Source: Thermohahella caldifontis
GTDB taxonomy: Bacteria > Pseudomonadota > Gammaproteobacteria > Pseudomonadales > Oleiphilaceae
Length of the DNA stretch: 64,000 bases
Assembly: GCF_041153465.1 (NCBI RefSeq)
Contig: NZ_CP154858.1
Location: 620,001 to 684,000, forward strand
Direction: 5' to 3'
Part shown: positions 8,436-17,983 of the stretch, one piece after another
Layout: every line of letters begins with the position of its first letter
Numbering within the stretch: position 1 is the stretch's first letter
The notes under the pieces: generated by a model
Database searches by the model: none
Told to the model about the DNA's origin: nothing
Seen by the model: the letters and a program-made list of their open reading frames with translations, nothing else
Position numbers and translations under genes: made by a program

Positions 8436-9947
8436 ATGGCAGTACCGATTACCCGCCTGGTGCGGGAGGCAGTACAGGAAGTTAGTCAGCACAAGGTGCT
8501 TGCCGCCTTGCTGATTATCGTGGTGAGTTTTGGCATCCTCGCACTGGGGTTTCTCTGGCCCTACAAGTACACCAGCCGGTCCGTCATATTTGTGGATGAC
8601 CAGAATATCATCCGCCCCCTGATGGAAGGCTCCGCCGTCACCACCAAGGTCAAGGACCGGGCTGCAGATGCCCGGGAGATTATCTACTCCCGGCAGGTAC
8701 TGGAAAAACTGGTGGCCATGCAGGACTTGTGGGGCGTACTGACGACCCCGGAAGAAAAGGAAGCCAAGATGCAGGAGCTGCGCAAGAAGATCAAGGTGCA
8801 GAATACCCGCTCCAAGGATTTTTTTGCCATCAGCTATACGGACAAGGATCCCGACCGTGCGTACTGGGCCACCCTGAAAATCACCCAGCTCTTCATTGCG
8901 GTCACGGATGAATCCAAGAAAGCCGAAAGCCGGGCGGCTTACGAGTTTGTGGATCGTCAGGTGAAAGCCTACCAGGCCCAGCTTCAGGCTTCCGAGCAAA
9001 AGCTTAAAGACTTCCTGTCCAAAAACGTTGAAGGCACAGAAGACGAAGTTAACAAGAAAATAGCCCGCCTGATGTCCGATATTGAATCGGCGGATCTGGA
9101 GATCAAGGAGGTTCGGGCACAGCAGGAGGTGATCCGCAAGCAGTTGTCCGGTGAAAGACGCGTGGTTGCGCAGGAAAGGGCAGGCAGCGAAATCCGGCAA
9201 CGCATAAAGGCGCTGCAGAATCAACTGGACACACTCAGACTGAGTTACAAGGATACCTATCCGGACATTGTCAGCCTCAAGCAACAGATTGCCGACCTTC
9301 AGCAAGCGCTTCAGGAAGAGCTGGAGAGTGGCCGTAAGGCAACAGGCGACGCGGTTCTCAATCCGATTTACCAGGATCTGCGTACGGAGCTTGCCAAGGC
9401 CGAGGCCCGGATGCAGACACTGCTTACGCGGCGTGCTTCTCTCGAACAGTTACTGGAGAAAGAAAAGCTGCGCATGGAGAAAATCCAGAAAAACAAGGCC
9501 AGAATTGCGGAGCTCACCCGGGACTATGAAGTGAACAAGGAGATCTATAACGATCTGCTTAAACGCCGGGAAAAGGCACGTGTCTCCATGCGCATTGATG
9601 TGGAAGGTCACGGATTGCGTTACCGGATACAGGAGCCGCCATCCTATCCGCTGGCACCTGACAAGATCCGCTTTGAGATGTTCGCGGCCGGTGGTCTGGT
9701 ATTCGGATTGCTTGCGCCGTTTGGTCTCGCGCTCGTGTTCGTGCAGCTTGATCCGCGTGTCCGCAGTGCCGATCAGATAGAACAGCAACTCGAAATTCCG
9801 GTGCTGGCAACCATCCCTCACTGGCGCACGGCCAGCGAGCGGAGAAGCGAACGCAGACAATGGGTAGCGTTCGCGTCTGTTGTGCTTGTCAGCCTGGGCG
9901 TGTACGGTGGTCTGTTATGGATGCATTACACCGGAGGGCTGGCATGA
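8436..9947 (+). CDS. chain-length determinant protein (Wzz family), XrtA-associated
   Basis: Inner-membrane polysaccharide co-polymerase of 503 residues. A Wzz N-terminal domain with the first membrane segment near residues 20-43 is followed by long periplasmic coiled coils (residues about 170-390, rich in Glu, Lys, Gln) and a second membrane segment near 408-432. It contains the usual DPRVRSADQIEQQLEIPVL tail after that segment and a further hydrophobic stretch at the C-terminus. The kinase-like ATPase that normally partners such proteins is encoded next, overlapping by four bases. Confidence 0.93.
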   Translation: MAVPITRLVREAVQEVSQHKVLAALLIIVVSFGILALGFLWPYKYTSRSVIFVDDQNIIRPLMEGSAVTTKVKDRAADAREIIYSRQVLEKLVAMQDLWGVLTTPEEKEAKMQELRKKIKVQNTRSKDFFAISYTDKDPDRAYWATLKITQLFIAVTDESKKAESRAAYEFVDRQVKAYQAQLQASEQKLKDFLSKNVEGTEDEVNKKIARLMSDIESADLEIKEVRAQQEVIRKQLSGERRVVAQERAGSEIRQRIKALQNQLDTLRLSYKDTYPDIVSLKQQIADLQQALQEELESGRKATGDAVLNPIYQDLRTELAKAEARMQTLLTRRASLEQLLEKEKLRMEKIQKNKARIAELTRDYEVNKEIYNDLLKRREKARVSMRIDVEGHGLRYRIQEPPSYPLAPDKIRFEMFAAGGLVFGLLAPFGLALVFVQLDPRVRSADQIEQQLEIPVLATIPHWRTASERRSERRQWVAFASVVLVSLGVYGGLLWMHYTGGLA

Positions 9948-10768
9948 GCGAGGGCAAGAAGAATCCGAAAAGTGGTGATGTGTTGCCACTGCACAACGAA
10001 TCCATCGATGATGCCATCAAGGGGATGGACCTCTGGCTTGATGCCCGCGAGGAACAGGCCGATGATCAGGCCCTGCAGAAATTCGAGTTCAGCCGCCAGA
10101 TCAAGCAGATGCGGGAGCCCCTTGCGCTCAGCCCCCACGATCTTGAGCGCAGGAAAATCATTTATCCCGAAATGGATGACAGGCTGGTTCTCGATCGGTT
10201 CCGGGAACTGCGTACACGCCTGCTGGAACTGAGCCGGGGTGAAAACTTCGTTCTCCTGGTTACCAGTGTGGCACCCGAGGGCGGTGGCTCGTTTACTGCG
10301 CTGAACCTGGCGTCAGCGATTGCACTGGACGCCACCAAAACCGCATTGCTGATTGACTGCAATCTGCGCGAGCCATCATTGCACCGCTATCTGGATCTGG
10401 TGCCGGACATGGGCGTCACCGATTTCATCGAAGACCCGGACATGGAAGTGGCTTCCATCATTTACCCCACCGGCATCAAGCGACTGCGCCTGATCCCGGC
10501 GGGCAGCCGGCGCGAATCGCCCAGTGAATTCTTCACATCCTTCCGGATGAAATACTTCATCAAGAGCATCCGTGCCCGTTACCCGGACCGTTTTGTCATC
10601 ATGGACGCGCCGAGTATCAGTACCTCGCCGGATGCACGGATACTTTCCGAACTGGCCGACTACACGCTCCTGGTGGTGCCGCATGCGCGGGTCACCCCGG
10701 AAGAAGTGCAGAAGGCCGCTGAAAGCGTTTATCCAGGCCGCTTGGCGGGAGTGGTGCTCAATGACTGA
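9944..10768 (+). CDS. BY-kinase-like ATPase, probably without kinase activity
   Basis: Cytoplasmic protein of 274 residues related to the tyrosine autokinases that pair with Wzz-type proteins (XrtA-associated TyrKin family). The core (TSVAPEGGGSFTALNLA, then LLIDCNLREPS and VIMDAPSIS) follows the family order. However, where the family has PGEGKT the sequence has PEGGGS at 111-116, so the Walker A lysine is replaced by Gly115, and the A' motif has DCN instead of DAD. There is no tyrosine cluster at the C-terminus. Inference: an ATP-binding scaffold or a kinase-dead modulator of chain length. ATG 9944 overlaps the previous stop. Confidence 0.85.
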   Translation: MSEGKKNPKSGDVLPLHNESIDDAIKGMDLWLDAREEQADDQALQKFEFSRQIKQMREPLALSPHDLERRKIIYPEMDDRLVLDRFRELRTRLLELSRGENFVLLVTSVAPEGGGSFTALNLASAIALDATKTALLIDCNLREPSLHRYLDLVPDMGVTDFIEDPDMEVASIIYPTGIKRLRLIPAGSRRESPSEFFTSFRMKYFIKSIRARYPDRFVIMDAPSISTSPDARILSELADYTLLVVPHARVTPEEVQKAAESVYPGRLAGVVLND

Positions 10769-12026
10769 CATCCGCCGCACGCTTGTACTGATTGCATGGG
10801 CCGTGCCGGCCATCACAGTGGCCGAACCTCTGGAGCTGGGCGCCAGCGCCGGCCTCACTTGGTCCGACAACATGCGTCTCGCCAGCCAGCAGGAAGAAAG
10901 CGACCTGCTCGAAACGCTGGACGTGACGCTGGCTCATCGGCTTGCCAAATCTCAGGTCCGCTGGGACACCGCACTGGATCTCGGTTTCGAACGCTATCAG
11001 CAAGACAGCTATGACGACAAGATAACCGGTGAGGGCAGCATCAGCGCCCTCTGGCGTCCGGATCCGCGCTTTGACCTGACCCTGAGCGACCGCCTCAGTC
11101 AGGAGCGAATCAATCGCAGCGATGCCCTGACACCGGATAACCGCACACAGCAGAACGTACTTTCCATTGAACCGGGCCTGAACCTTTATCAGAACACGCC
11201 CTGGCCGGTTCGCCTGTCGTATGCCCATGTGCGTACCGATTACAGCAAGGCCTCGCAGGTCGATAGCGTCCGCAATCGTGTTTCGGCTCGGGTCAGCCAC
11301 GCACTCAGTCCCGTCGTCACAGCCGGGCTGGCGGCCAGTCATGAGGTGACCGATTTCGATGACGACAGCCAGAATACCCGCAATGAAGCCGTGTTCACCT
11401 GGAGTCGCATCCTGCCGTCCGGCATGGTTGATCTGCAACTGGGCGGCGTCACACTGGAAGCCGAAACCGGCAGCCTCACAAGGGATGACTCGGGCGTTTC
11501 CGCCAGCCTGAGCTGGACACACCGCTTGCCCGGTCGTGCCCGGTTCAACCTGTTCTTGGAGCACACACTGGATGACAGCGGCTCTGACCGTCAGGCGTTC
11601 GCTGCGGATGGCCGGCTTCTGAATGAAAACTACAGCCAGAGTTCAAAGATCACACGGGGTATCGGCACGCTGACATGGCAGGCCACCGGCCGCGACACCA
11701 CCGAAGTCTCGGCGGGCTACAGCCGGGAAACCGAGCTGGGGCAGAGCCAGAACAGCACACAACTGACACTGGACATCAATCAGAGCCACCGGATCAACAC
11801 CCTCGCATCGGCCGGCATCCGGGCGGCCTGGCAGCGGGACGCCAGCGTGACCGGGTTCGATACCAATCTCGGCACACTGGCCGTCTGGTATCAGCGCACG
11901 CTGTCTCGCCAGTGGTCAATCTCATCCGAAATCCAGCACCGAAAACGCACGGCAGACCTGGCCTCTGCGGAATGGGATGAAAACCGCATCATGCTCACCC
12001 TGAACTGGAAAGGATTGTCCCGATGA
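10761..12026 (+). CDS. outer-membrane beta-barrel protein, XrtA/PEP-CTERM system-associated
   Basis: Protein of 421 residues with a Sec signal peptide (LVLIAWAVPAITVA, cut near residue 21) followed by repeated amphipathic beta strands separated by polar loops, ending in a strand LTLNWKGLSR. This matches the uncharacterised outer-membrane family of exosortase A loci (TIGR03016 type), thought to serve in EPS export. It overlaps the preceding ATPase gene by eight bases and the deacetylase gene by four, so it sits tightly in the operon. Confidence 0.85.
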   Translation: MTDIRRTLVLIAWAVPAITVAEPLELGASAGLTWSDNMRLASQQEESDLLETLDVTLAHRLAKSQVRWDTALDLGFERYQQDSYDDKITGEGSISALWRPDPRFDLTLSDRLSQERINRSDALTPDNRTQQNVLSIEPGLNLYQNTPWPVRLSYAHVRTDYSKASQVDSVRNRVSARVSHALSPVVTAGLAASHEVTDFDDDSQNTRNEAVFTWSRILPSGMVDLQLGGVTLEAETGSLTRDDSGVSASLSWTHRLPGRARFNLFLEHTLDDSGSDRQAFAADGRLLNENYSQSSKITRGIGTLTWQATGRDTTEVSAGYSRETELGQSQNSTQLTLDINQSHRINTLASAGIRAAWQRDASVTGFDTNLGTLAVWYQRTLSRQWSISSEIQHRKRTADLASAEWDENRIMLTLNWKGLSR

Positions 12027-12889
12027 TCAACGCGCTGACTGTGGATGTGGAAGACTACTTCCAGGTCGCCGCCCTGTCGGAAACCATCCGCCCCCAGGAT
12101 TGGGAAAACTGGCCCTGTCGGGTCGAGCAGAACACACACCGGATCATGGCGCTTCTGGATGAAAAGGGTGTTCGCGGCACCTTCTTCATCCTCGGCTGGA
12201 TAGCGGAGCGTTATCCGCAACTTGTGCGCGAGATTCAAAAGGCCGGGCACGAAATTGCCAGCCATGGGTACAGTCATCAACTGGTCTACGCGCAAACACC
12301 TGAAGTCTTCCGGGAAGAAACGCATCGCAGCAAAGCGCTGCTGGAAGACATTACCGGCGAACCCATCATTGGCTACCGGGCAGCCAGCTACTCCATTACC
12401 CGCAAGTCACTCTGGGCACTGGATATTCTGGCCGACCTCGGATTCCAGTGGGATTCGTCCATCTTCCCGGTCGTGCATGACCGTTATGGTATCCCCAATA
12501 CCCCCCGCTTTCCCTATCGCATCGAAACCCGGCAGGGCACGCTGACCGAATTTCCAATTTCCACCTGCCGCATCGGCAGCTACTTGCTGCCCATCGCCGG
12601 AGGCGGCTATTTCAGAATCTTTCCCTACTGGCTCAGTCAGTGGGGACTGGCCCGGGTCAACCGGGAAGGGCAACCGTTCATTTTCTACCTGCACCCCTGG
12701 GAAGTGGATCCGGAGCAACCCCGGGTGCCCGTGAGTGCCCGGTCACGTTTCCGGCACTACACGAACCTGGATCAGACGATGCCGCGACTGGCACGTCTGC
12801 TCGACCGGTTCAGGTTCGGGCCCGTGCGTGACGTGCTGGATCAGCGGGCCCTGGAAACGCTCCGTCTTGACGAGGCGCTGGCGGCATGA
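12023..12889 (+). CDS. NodB-type polysaccharide deacetylase, XrtA-associated
   Basis: Protein of 288 residues without signal peptide, of the exosortase A-linked deacetylase family. The catalytic/metal Asp pair is in TVDVEDYFQ (residues 6-14), the zinc His motif is in SHGYSHQ (about 83-89), and RAASYSITRKSLWALDIL and DSSIFPVVHDRYG follow. It would remove N-acetyl groups from sugars of the EPS, probably on the lipid-linked intermediate. ATG 12023 is preceded by AAAGGA at 12009-12014 and overlaps the previous stop codon. Confidence 0.93.
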   Translation: MINALTVDVEDYFQVAALSETIRPQDWENWPCRVEQNTHRIMALLDEKGVRGTFFILGWIAERYPQLVREIQKAGHEIASHGYSHQLVYAQTPEVFREETHRSKALLEDITGEPIIGYRAASYSITRKSLWALDILADLGFQWDSSIFPVVHDRYGIPNTPRFPYRIETRQGTLTEFPISTCRIGSYLLPIAGGGYFRIFPYWLSQWGLARVNREGQPFIFYLHPWEVDPEQPRVPVSARSRFRHYTNLDQTMPRLARLLDRFRFGPVRDVLDQRALETLRLDEALAA

Positions 12890-14031
12890 TGGAAACCCTG
12901 TTCTGGACCAGTATTGCACTGGTAGTTTACATCTATGCCGGATACCCCCTGATTCTCTGGATCTGGTCCCTGTTGAATCCGAGGCCCGTCAACCGCAAGG
13001 CACAGACCCCCTCTGTGTCGATCCTGATCTCCGCCTATAACGAAGAGGCCAATATCGGGCAGACACTGAAAAACAAGCTGGAACTGGACTATCCCAAAGA
13101 CAAACTGGAGATCCTCGTGGTCTCGGACTGCTCCACGGATCGTACCAACGCCATTGTGGAAGACATGGCGGCCCGCTCGCAGATCCCCATACGGCTGGTC
13201 GTTCAGCAAACCCGGCAGGGCAAGACGGCAGGTCTCAACCGGCTCGTGCCCATGGCGCGCGGCGATATTCTCGTTTTCAGTGATGCCAACTCCCACTATG
13301 CTCCTGATGCCGTGCGCATGCTTGTCCGCAATTTTGCCGACCCCTGTGTGGGATATGTAACCGGCAAGATGATCTATGTGCAGGAAGATGGCAGCCTGAT
13401 CGGTGATGGCTGCAGCACCTACATGCGCTACGAAAATCACCTGCGCCAGTGGGAAACCGACACGGGCAGCATTGTCGGCGTGGATGGCGGCATCGATGCC
13501 ATGCGCCGCAACCTGTATTCACCACTCAGACCCGAACAGTTGCCGGATTTCGTGCAGCCGCTCAAGGTCGTGGAGCAGGGGTACCGGGTGGTGTACGAAC
13601 CCGAGGCCTTGCTGGAAGAACCGGCGCTCAACAACCACCGCGACGAGTTCCGCATGCGTGTGCGTGTCTCGCTGCGGGCACTCTGGGCACTCCGGGACAT
13701 GGCACACATGCTCAACCCCCTGTCATACGGCCTCTACAGCTTCAAGCTCTGGTCCCACAAGGTGTTGCGATATCTGGCGTTCATACCGCTGGCCGGTGCC
13801 TGGCTGACCAGCATTCTGCTGGCCGATCACCATCCCCAATACCTTGCCTTCGGACTGCTTCAGACCGGCTTTTACGGCCTCGCGCTGGCGGGAATACGTG
13901 GCTACGGCGAGTCCAACCGCTGGGTGCGGCTCGCTGCCTTCTTCACACTGGTCAATGCTGCCTGCGCGGTGGCATTCTGGCGATTCATTCAGGGACAGAA
14001 ACAGGTCATATGGCAACCCCGATCCGGATAA
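12886..14031 (+). CDS. membrane glycosyltransferase family 2
   Basis: Inner-membrane processive-looking GT2 protein of 381 residues. One N-terminal membrane segment (about residues 4-27), a GT-A domain with ISAYNEEANIG, VVSDCSTDRT, the DxN/DxD-like FSDANSHYAPDAV and the LRQWE motif, then three C-terminal membrane segments. The layout is that of hyaluronan/cellulose synthase-type transferases found in XrtA loci. It overlaps the deacetylase by four bases and the exosortase gene by 22 bases. Confidence 0.9.
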   Translation: MMETLFWTSIALVVYIYAGYPLILWIWSLLNPRPVNRKAQTPSVSILISAYNEEANIGQTLKNKLELDYPKDKLEILVVSDCSTDRTNAIVEDMAARSQIPIRLVVQQTRQGKTAGLNRLVPMARGDILVFSDANSHYAPDAVRMLVRNFADPCVGYVTGKMIYVQEDGSLIGDGCSTYMRYENHLRQWETDTGSIVGVDGGIDAMRRNLYSPLRPEQLPDFVQPLKVVEQGYRVVYEPEALLEEPALNNHRDEFRMRVRVSLRALWALRDMAHMLNPLSYGLYSFKLWSHKVLRYLAFIPLAGAWLTSILLADHHPQYLAFGLLQTGFYGLALAGIRGYGESNRWVRLAAFFTLVNAACAVAFWRFIQGQKQVIWQPRSG

Positions 14032-15383
14032 CACAGCAATGGCCCGCAAGCATCTGGGCCGGCATCCTCATACTGGCAGGCTGGCTGTTCACCCTCCCGA
14101 CCTGGATGGAAGTCGTGCCCCAATGGACCATCATGGATGGGGCCTATTCCCATGGCTTTCTGGCGTTTGGCGTCTTCATCTGGCTGCTGCATCACCTCCG
14201 GCCGGAACTGGATGGCCAGCCGGTGCAATTCAGCTGGATCGGCGCGGTGTGGGTCCTGCTCAGTCTGGCGGGCATTCTGCTCGGCACGAGCCTGCTCATC
14301 GAAGCGGTGGAACAACTGGCGGCATTTGTTTTGCCATTCGCTCTGGTCTGGATGGTGCTGGGCTGGCCTGTTGCCCAACGTCTGATCCTGCCTGCCGGGA
14401 TTCTCTTTACCGCCGTGCCGGTCTGGGATGTCACCAGCTATGCCCTTCAGAGTCTCACCGTGGCCGTGGATCACTTCCTGCTGGGATTCTCGGATATCGA
14501 CTTTGAAGTGAATGATATCTTTGTTACCCTCAAGGGCCTGGGCACCTTTGAAATTGCCACAGGCTGTTCAGGCCTGCGCTATTTTCTGGTCGGCCTGGTC
14601 GTTGCCCAGCTCAATGCGATTCTTTATGTAAGGAGCTGGCCCCGGAGGCTGTCCATCATAGGGATCGGTATCCTGTTTTCACTGGCCGCCAACTGGCTCC
14701 GGGTCTACATCATTATTCTGGTGGGCTACTACTCCAAGATGGAATCCGGCCTCATCCGGGATCACGAAGCCTTTGGGTGGGTACTGTTCGCCGTCATGTT
14801 GGTGATTTTTTATTTTGTTTCCCGGAGGCTGGAAGATGCGCCGGACGGCCAGCCACAGGGCACGCCGGGCACAGCCGCTCCCGCAGTCGTCTCCGGTACC
14901 GCGCTGGCCTGCGTCGTGCTGGCGGGCATCGTTTCGCTTGGACTGTACGCGGACCAGCGTCAACCGTCGTCCGTTACCGATGCGCAGATTGCACCCTTGC
15001 CCGAGCGGATGGGGCACTATTCCCGTTTGCCCATCATGCTGGATCCGCCCTGGAAACCCATCTGGAAAGGCTATGACCGTCTCAACGCAGGCGCTTACAT
15101 TCCCGCGGAACAAACCCCGCTCGGCAGCGTTTATGTGTTTGATTACTGGTACATCAACCAGAAGCCCGGCCGGGAAATGATTCAGGACGCCAACCGGTTC
15201 TACGACAGCTACCGCTGGAAGCTGATCCATCAGGATCAGATCACGCAGCCAGACGGAAACCTGGGCGTTTTGGTCCTCGAATCCCTGCGCGAGGGGGGCG
15301 CGTCAGAATTCTCTATGGGTTCAAGGTCGGAGATCGTTACTACGCAGACGGCATTGCCGCAAAATTTGCCCAGCTCCGGCTGA
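14010..15383 (+). CDS. xrtA: exosortase A with an EpsI domain, C-terminus frameshifted
   Basis: Inner-membrane transpeptidase-like protein that recognises PEP-CTERM signals. About eight membrane segments in the first 285 residues carry the proposed catalytic triad: Cys186 (IATGCSGLRYF), Arg231 (ANWLRVYI) and His252 (IRDHEAFGW). The C-terminal part from about residue 325 (LPERMGHYSRLP, WKGYDRLNAGAYIP) is an EpsI domain, a common fusion partner. At 15293-15298 (GGGGGG) the frame is lost and the last 27 residues here are probably out of frame; the true tail continues to 15502 (separate entry). ATG 14010 lies inside the previous gene. The exosortase core itself is intact. Confidence 0.92.
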   Translation: MATPIRITQQWPASIWAGILILAGWLFTLPTWMEVVPQWTIMDGAYSHGFLAFGVFIWLLHHLRPELDGQPVQFSWIGAVWVLLSLAGILLGTSLLIEAVEQLAAFVLPFALVWMVLGWPVAQRLILPAGILFTAVPVWDVTSYALQSLTVAVDHFLLGFSDIDFEVNDIFVTLKGLGTFEIATGCSGLRYFLVGLVVAQLNAILYVRSWPRRLSIIGIGILFSLAANWLRVYIIILVGYYSKMESGLIRDHEAFGWVLFAVMLVIFYFVSRRLEDAPDGQPQGTPGTAAPAVVSGTALACVVLAGIVSLGLYADQRQPSSVTDAQIAPLPERMGHYSRLPIMLDPPWKPIWKGYDRLNAGAYIPAEQTPLGSVYVFDYWYINQKPGREMIQDANRFYDSYRWKLIHQDQITQPDGNLGVLVLESLREGGASEFSMGSRSEIVTTQTALPQNLPSSG

Positions 15384-15502
15384 TTGGCCGGGACGACAAG
15401 ACCGTACGCGCGCTCTTTGTCAGCCAGGCCTGCACGCCTGAAACCTGCTCGAATGAGACGGATACGCTCGTCACCCTGATCCGGCAACTGGGAGGCGCCT
15501 GA
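15293..15502 (+). pseudogene. frame-shifted tail of the EpsI domain of xrtA
   Basis: In the frame two bases over, the sequence continues as RILYGFKVGDRYYADGIAA and ends IRQLGGA at TGA 15500-15502, which overlaps the ATG of the next gene. This is the expected EpsI continuation. Adding one G to the six-G run at 15293-15298 restores a single reading frame (EGGRVRILYGF) and an exosortase-EpsI protein of about 497 residues. Either a sequencing error or a slippage site. Confidence 0.85.
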
Positions 15503-16629
15503 TGCGAGTGATCCACCTGATCGACAGTGGCGGCCTGTATGGTGCGGAACGCGTCCTGCTGACCCTGGTTGATGAACAACTCAAACAGGGTGACATCCAA
15601 CCCCTGATCGTTTCCGTGGGGGCGCCGGGCGAGCCGGAAAAGCCCCTGGAAGCGGCGGCCCGCGAGGCAGGACTGCCGCTGCACGTGGCGCGCATGAAGC
15701 CCGGCCTCAACCTGAAGGCCACCCGGGCACTGCTGCAGACGCTCGGCGTTGGCAGCGAGGGCGAACCGGTCCTGCTGCACAGTCATGGTTACAAGTTCAA
15801 TATCATCCTGGCCTTCCTGAAAGTGCGCGAAGCACTGGCCGTACCCGTGGTTTCAACAGTACATGGCTACGTCAGGCCGGCGTTGTTCAGCAAGATGTGG
15901 ATCTACGAACGCATGGACCGATGGGCGCTGAAGCACCTGGATGGCATCGTTTGCGTAAGTGAAACCCAAAAGCGACACCAGTTGCCGGAGCGCCTGCAAG
16001 CCCGGGCCACCGTGATCTACAACGGCCTGCCGGGTATGGGAAAAACGCCGGTTCGCCTACCACAGGGGAAATATACACCCAGTCAGCCCATGAAGCTGCT
16101 TGCGGCCGGCCGCCTCTCGCCGGAGAAAGGCTTTGAATTGCTGCTGCGCGCACTTGCACCGCTGGTACACAAGGGGCTCCCCATCTGCCTGACCATTGCC
16201 GGAGAAGGGGCTTTGCGATTGCGTCTGGAACATCTGGTCGATACCTTCGGTCTCAGAAACGCCGTCACCTTCGCCGGTTATGTCAGGGATATGGAGGCGC
16301 TGTACGCCTCCCATGATGTCCTGGTCATGCCATCGCTGACAGAAGGACTGCCCATGACGCTCCTCGAAGCCCTGAGGGCCGGACTGCCGGCCATTTGCAG
16401 CGCCGTGGGCGGTATTCCCGAGGTGGCTGAGCAGGCCCCGATTCAGCTTTTTCGTGCCGGGGATGTGCGGGCGCTGGAAAAACTGATTGAAGATGCACTG
16501 CACGGAAACCTGCCGATTCGACAACACACGGATTTGAGCAAATTCTCGGCAGAAACCATGGCAGAGGGCTATCATCAGTTGTACACAGGCATCCTGCAGG
16601 GTGTAGCGGCAGGGGTGGCGTATGAATAA
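15502..16629 (+). CDS. glycosyltransferase family 4
   Basis: Cytoplasmic GT-B enzyme of 375 residues. It shows the usual N-terminal domain (HLIDSGGLYGAERVLL) and a GT4 C-terminal domain with LLAAGRLSPEKGF, VTFAGYVRDMEALY and the donor-binding region EGLPMTLLEALRAGLP containing the E-x7-E type pair. It adds a sugar to the EPS repeat unit; the sugar cannot be predicted. ATG 15502 overlaps the stop of the EpsI tail and its own stop overlaps the next start by eight bases. Confidence 0.92.
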   Translation: MRVIHLIDSGGLYGAERVLLTLVDEQLKQGDIQPLIVSVGAPGEPEKPLEAAAREAGLPLHVARMKPGLNLKATRALLQTLGVGSEGEPVLLHSHGYKFNIILAFLKVREALAVPVVSTVHGYVRPALFSKMWIYERMDRWALKHLDGIVCVSETQKRHQLPERLQARATVIYNGLPGMGKTPVRLPQGKYTPSQPMKLLAAGRLSPEKGFELLLRALAPLVHKGLPICLTIAGEGALRLRLEHLVDTFGLRNAVTFAGYVRDMEALYASHDVLVMPSLTEGLPMTLLEALRAGLPAICSAVGGIPEVAEQAPIQLFRAGDVRALEKLIEDALHGNLPIRQHTDLSKFSAETMAEGYHQLYTGILQGVAAGVAYE

Positions 16630-17983
16630 ATGGGCGGAAAGCCTGTATTACCGGTCTCCGGTATGGCTGCAGAATATACTGGTCAGCCTCTATGGCCTCA
16701 AACTGGTTCGCGAACGCTACGCACCGGGCTCTGACCATGTTCTCCAGTCACTTTGTGACAAGGAGTTCGCCCCGGCTGATACGGTCCGAGCAGAGGTGGA
16801 TGCCGCCTTCAGAACGCTGGCGCGTGAAGCCATTCGAGACGTACCGTACTACCGGAAATGGGCCAAAAGGGAAGGGGTGCGTGAACAGGACATACAAGGT
16901 TTGGATGACCTGAAACGCTTTCCGGTTCTGGACAAGAAAACCGTCAAGGCCAACCCGCTGGACTTCGTATCCGAGCGGTTTCCACTGCGTTCGCTCTTCA
17001 GACTGAATACCTCCGGCACAACCGGCACGCCCCTGGATATCTATACCAATGCCGAGTACCGGACGCTGCACTATGCCTTTTTCTCGCGCCTGCGCAGACA
17101 CTATGGGCTGACCAAACACAGCCGGAGAGCAACGTTCTTTGGCCGGATCATCATGCCCGCAGCAGCCAGCAAGCCACCCTTCTGGCGATATGACAGGCCA
17201 CAACGCAATCTGCTGTGCTCCTCCTATCACCTGTCAGAAGCTCATTTGCCACATTATGCACGCAAACTTGAGCAATTCTGGCCGGATGAAATCATCGGTT
17301 ACCCATCCAGCCTGTACGTACTGGCGCGCTTCCTGGTAAACCATCCGGAATATTCCGTTAATCCGAAAGTGGTGTTCACAACATCAGAGACGTTGTTTGA
17401 CCACCAGCGTGAAACGATAGCCCGGGCATTCAGGGCACCAGTGGTCAACCAGTATGGCTGCACCGAGATGGCATTCTTTGCGTCCGAATACGAGTGCGGC
17501 AAGCTGCACGTTCATCCCGAACACGGCTGGCTGGAATGCACGGATGTGGGAGAACTTCTGGCGACAGGGTTTGTGAACCGCGTGATGCCTCTGATTCGTT
17601 ACAAGGTGGGCGACAGCGGAGAGGTTGTCACGACCTTTGAGAAGTGCAGCTGCGGACACGCCTGGCCCGTGATTGAACATCTGATCGGGCGGACGGATGA
17701 CATTCTGTACAAAGCGGATGGGACGCCTGTCGGCAGGCTTGATCCGGTTTTCAAGGGAGGCCAGGGCATACTGGAAGCGCAGGTAATACAGACCGGACAA
17801 GGGCGCTTCACCGTCAATGTTGTGCCTGATGGCGAATTTTCTGAAGCGGAGAGAAATCATCTGCTGAATGAGCTCCAAAAAAGGCTGGGGGATGACGCAG
17901 TCATCTCCATTGAGTTGCTGGAAAGTATTCCCAGGGGAAATAATGGAAAGTTTAGAGCAGTGATCAATGACAACAGAGAATAA
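16622..17983 (+). CDS. PaaK/CapK-like AMP-binding protein
   Basis: Adenylate-forming enzyme family protein of 453 residues, related to phenylacetate-CoA ligase and capsule protein CapK. Signatures: LNTSGTTGTPLDIYT (ATP-binding P-loop, near residues 126-140), NQYGCTEMAFFASEYEC (near 277-293) and IGRTDDILYKADGTPVG. Members are common in EPS clusters, but their substrate there is not established. No CoA-specific evidence. It overlaps the CapA gene by 17 bases; its last codons already lie at the start of the AT-rich stretch. Confidence 0.88.
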   Translation: MNKWAESLYYRSPVWLQNILVSLYGLKLVRERYAPGSDHVLQSLCDKEFAPADTVRAEVDAAFRTLAREAIRDVPYYRKWAKREGVREQDIQGLDDLKRFPVLDKKTVKANPLDFVSERFPLRSLFRLNTSGTTGTPLDIYTNAEYRTLHYAFFSRLRRHYGLTKHSRRATFFGRIIMPAAASKPPFWRYDRPQRNLLCSSYHLSEAHLPHYARKLEQFWPDEIIGYPSSLYVLARFLVNHPEYSVNPKVVFTTSETLFDHQRETIARAFRAPVVNQYGCTEMAFFASEYECGKLHVHPEHGWLECTDVGELLATGFVNRVMPLIRYKVGDSGEVVTTFEKCSCGHAWPVIEHLIGRTDDILYKADGTPVGRLDPVFKGGQGILEAQVIQTGQGRFTVNVVPDGEFSEAERNHLLNELQKRLGDDAVISIELLESIPRGNNGKFRAVINDNRE

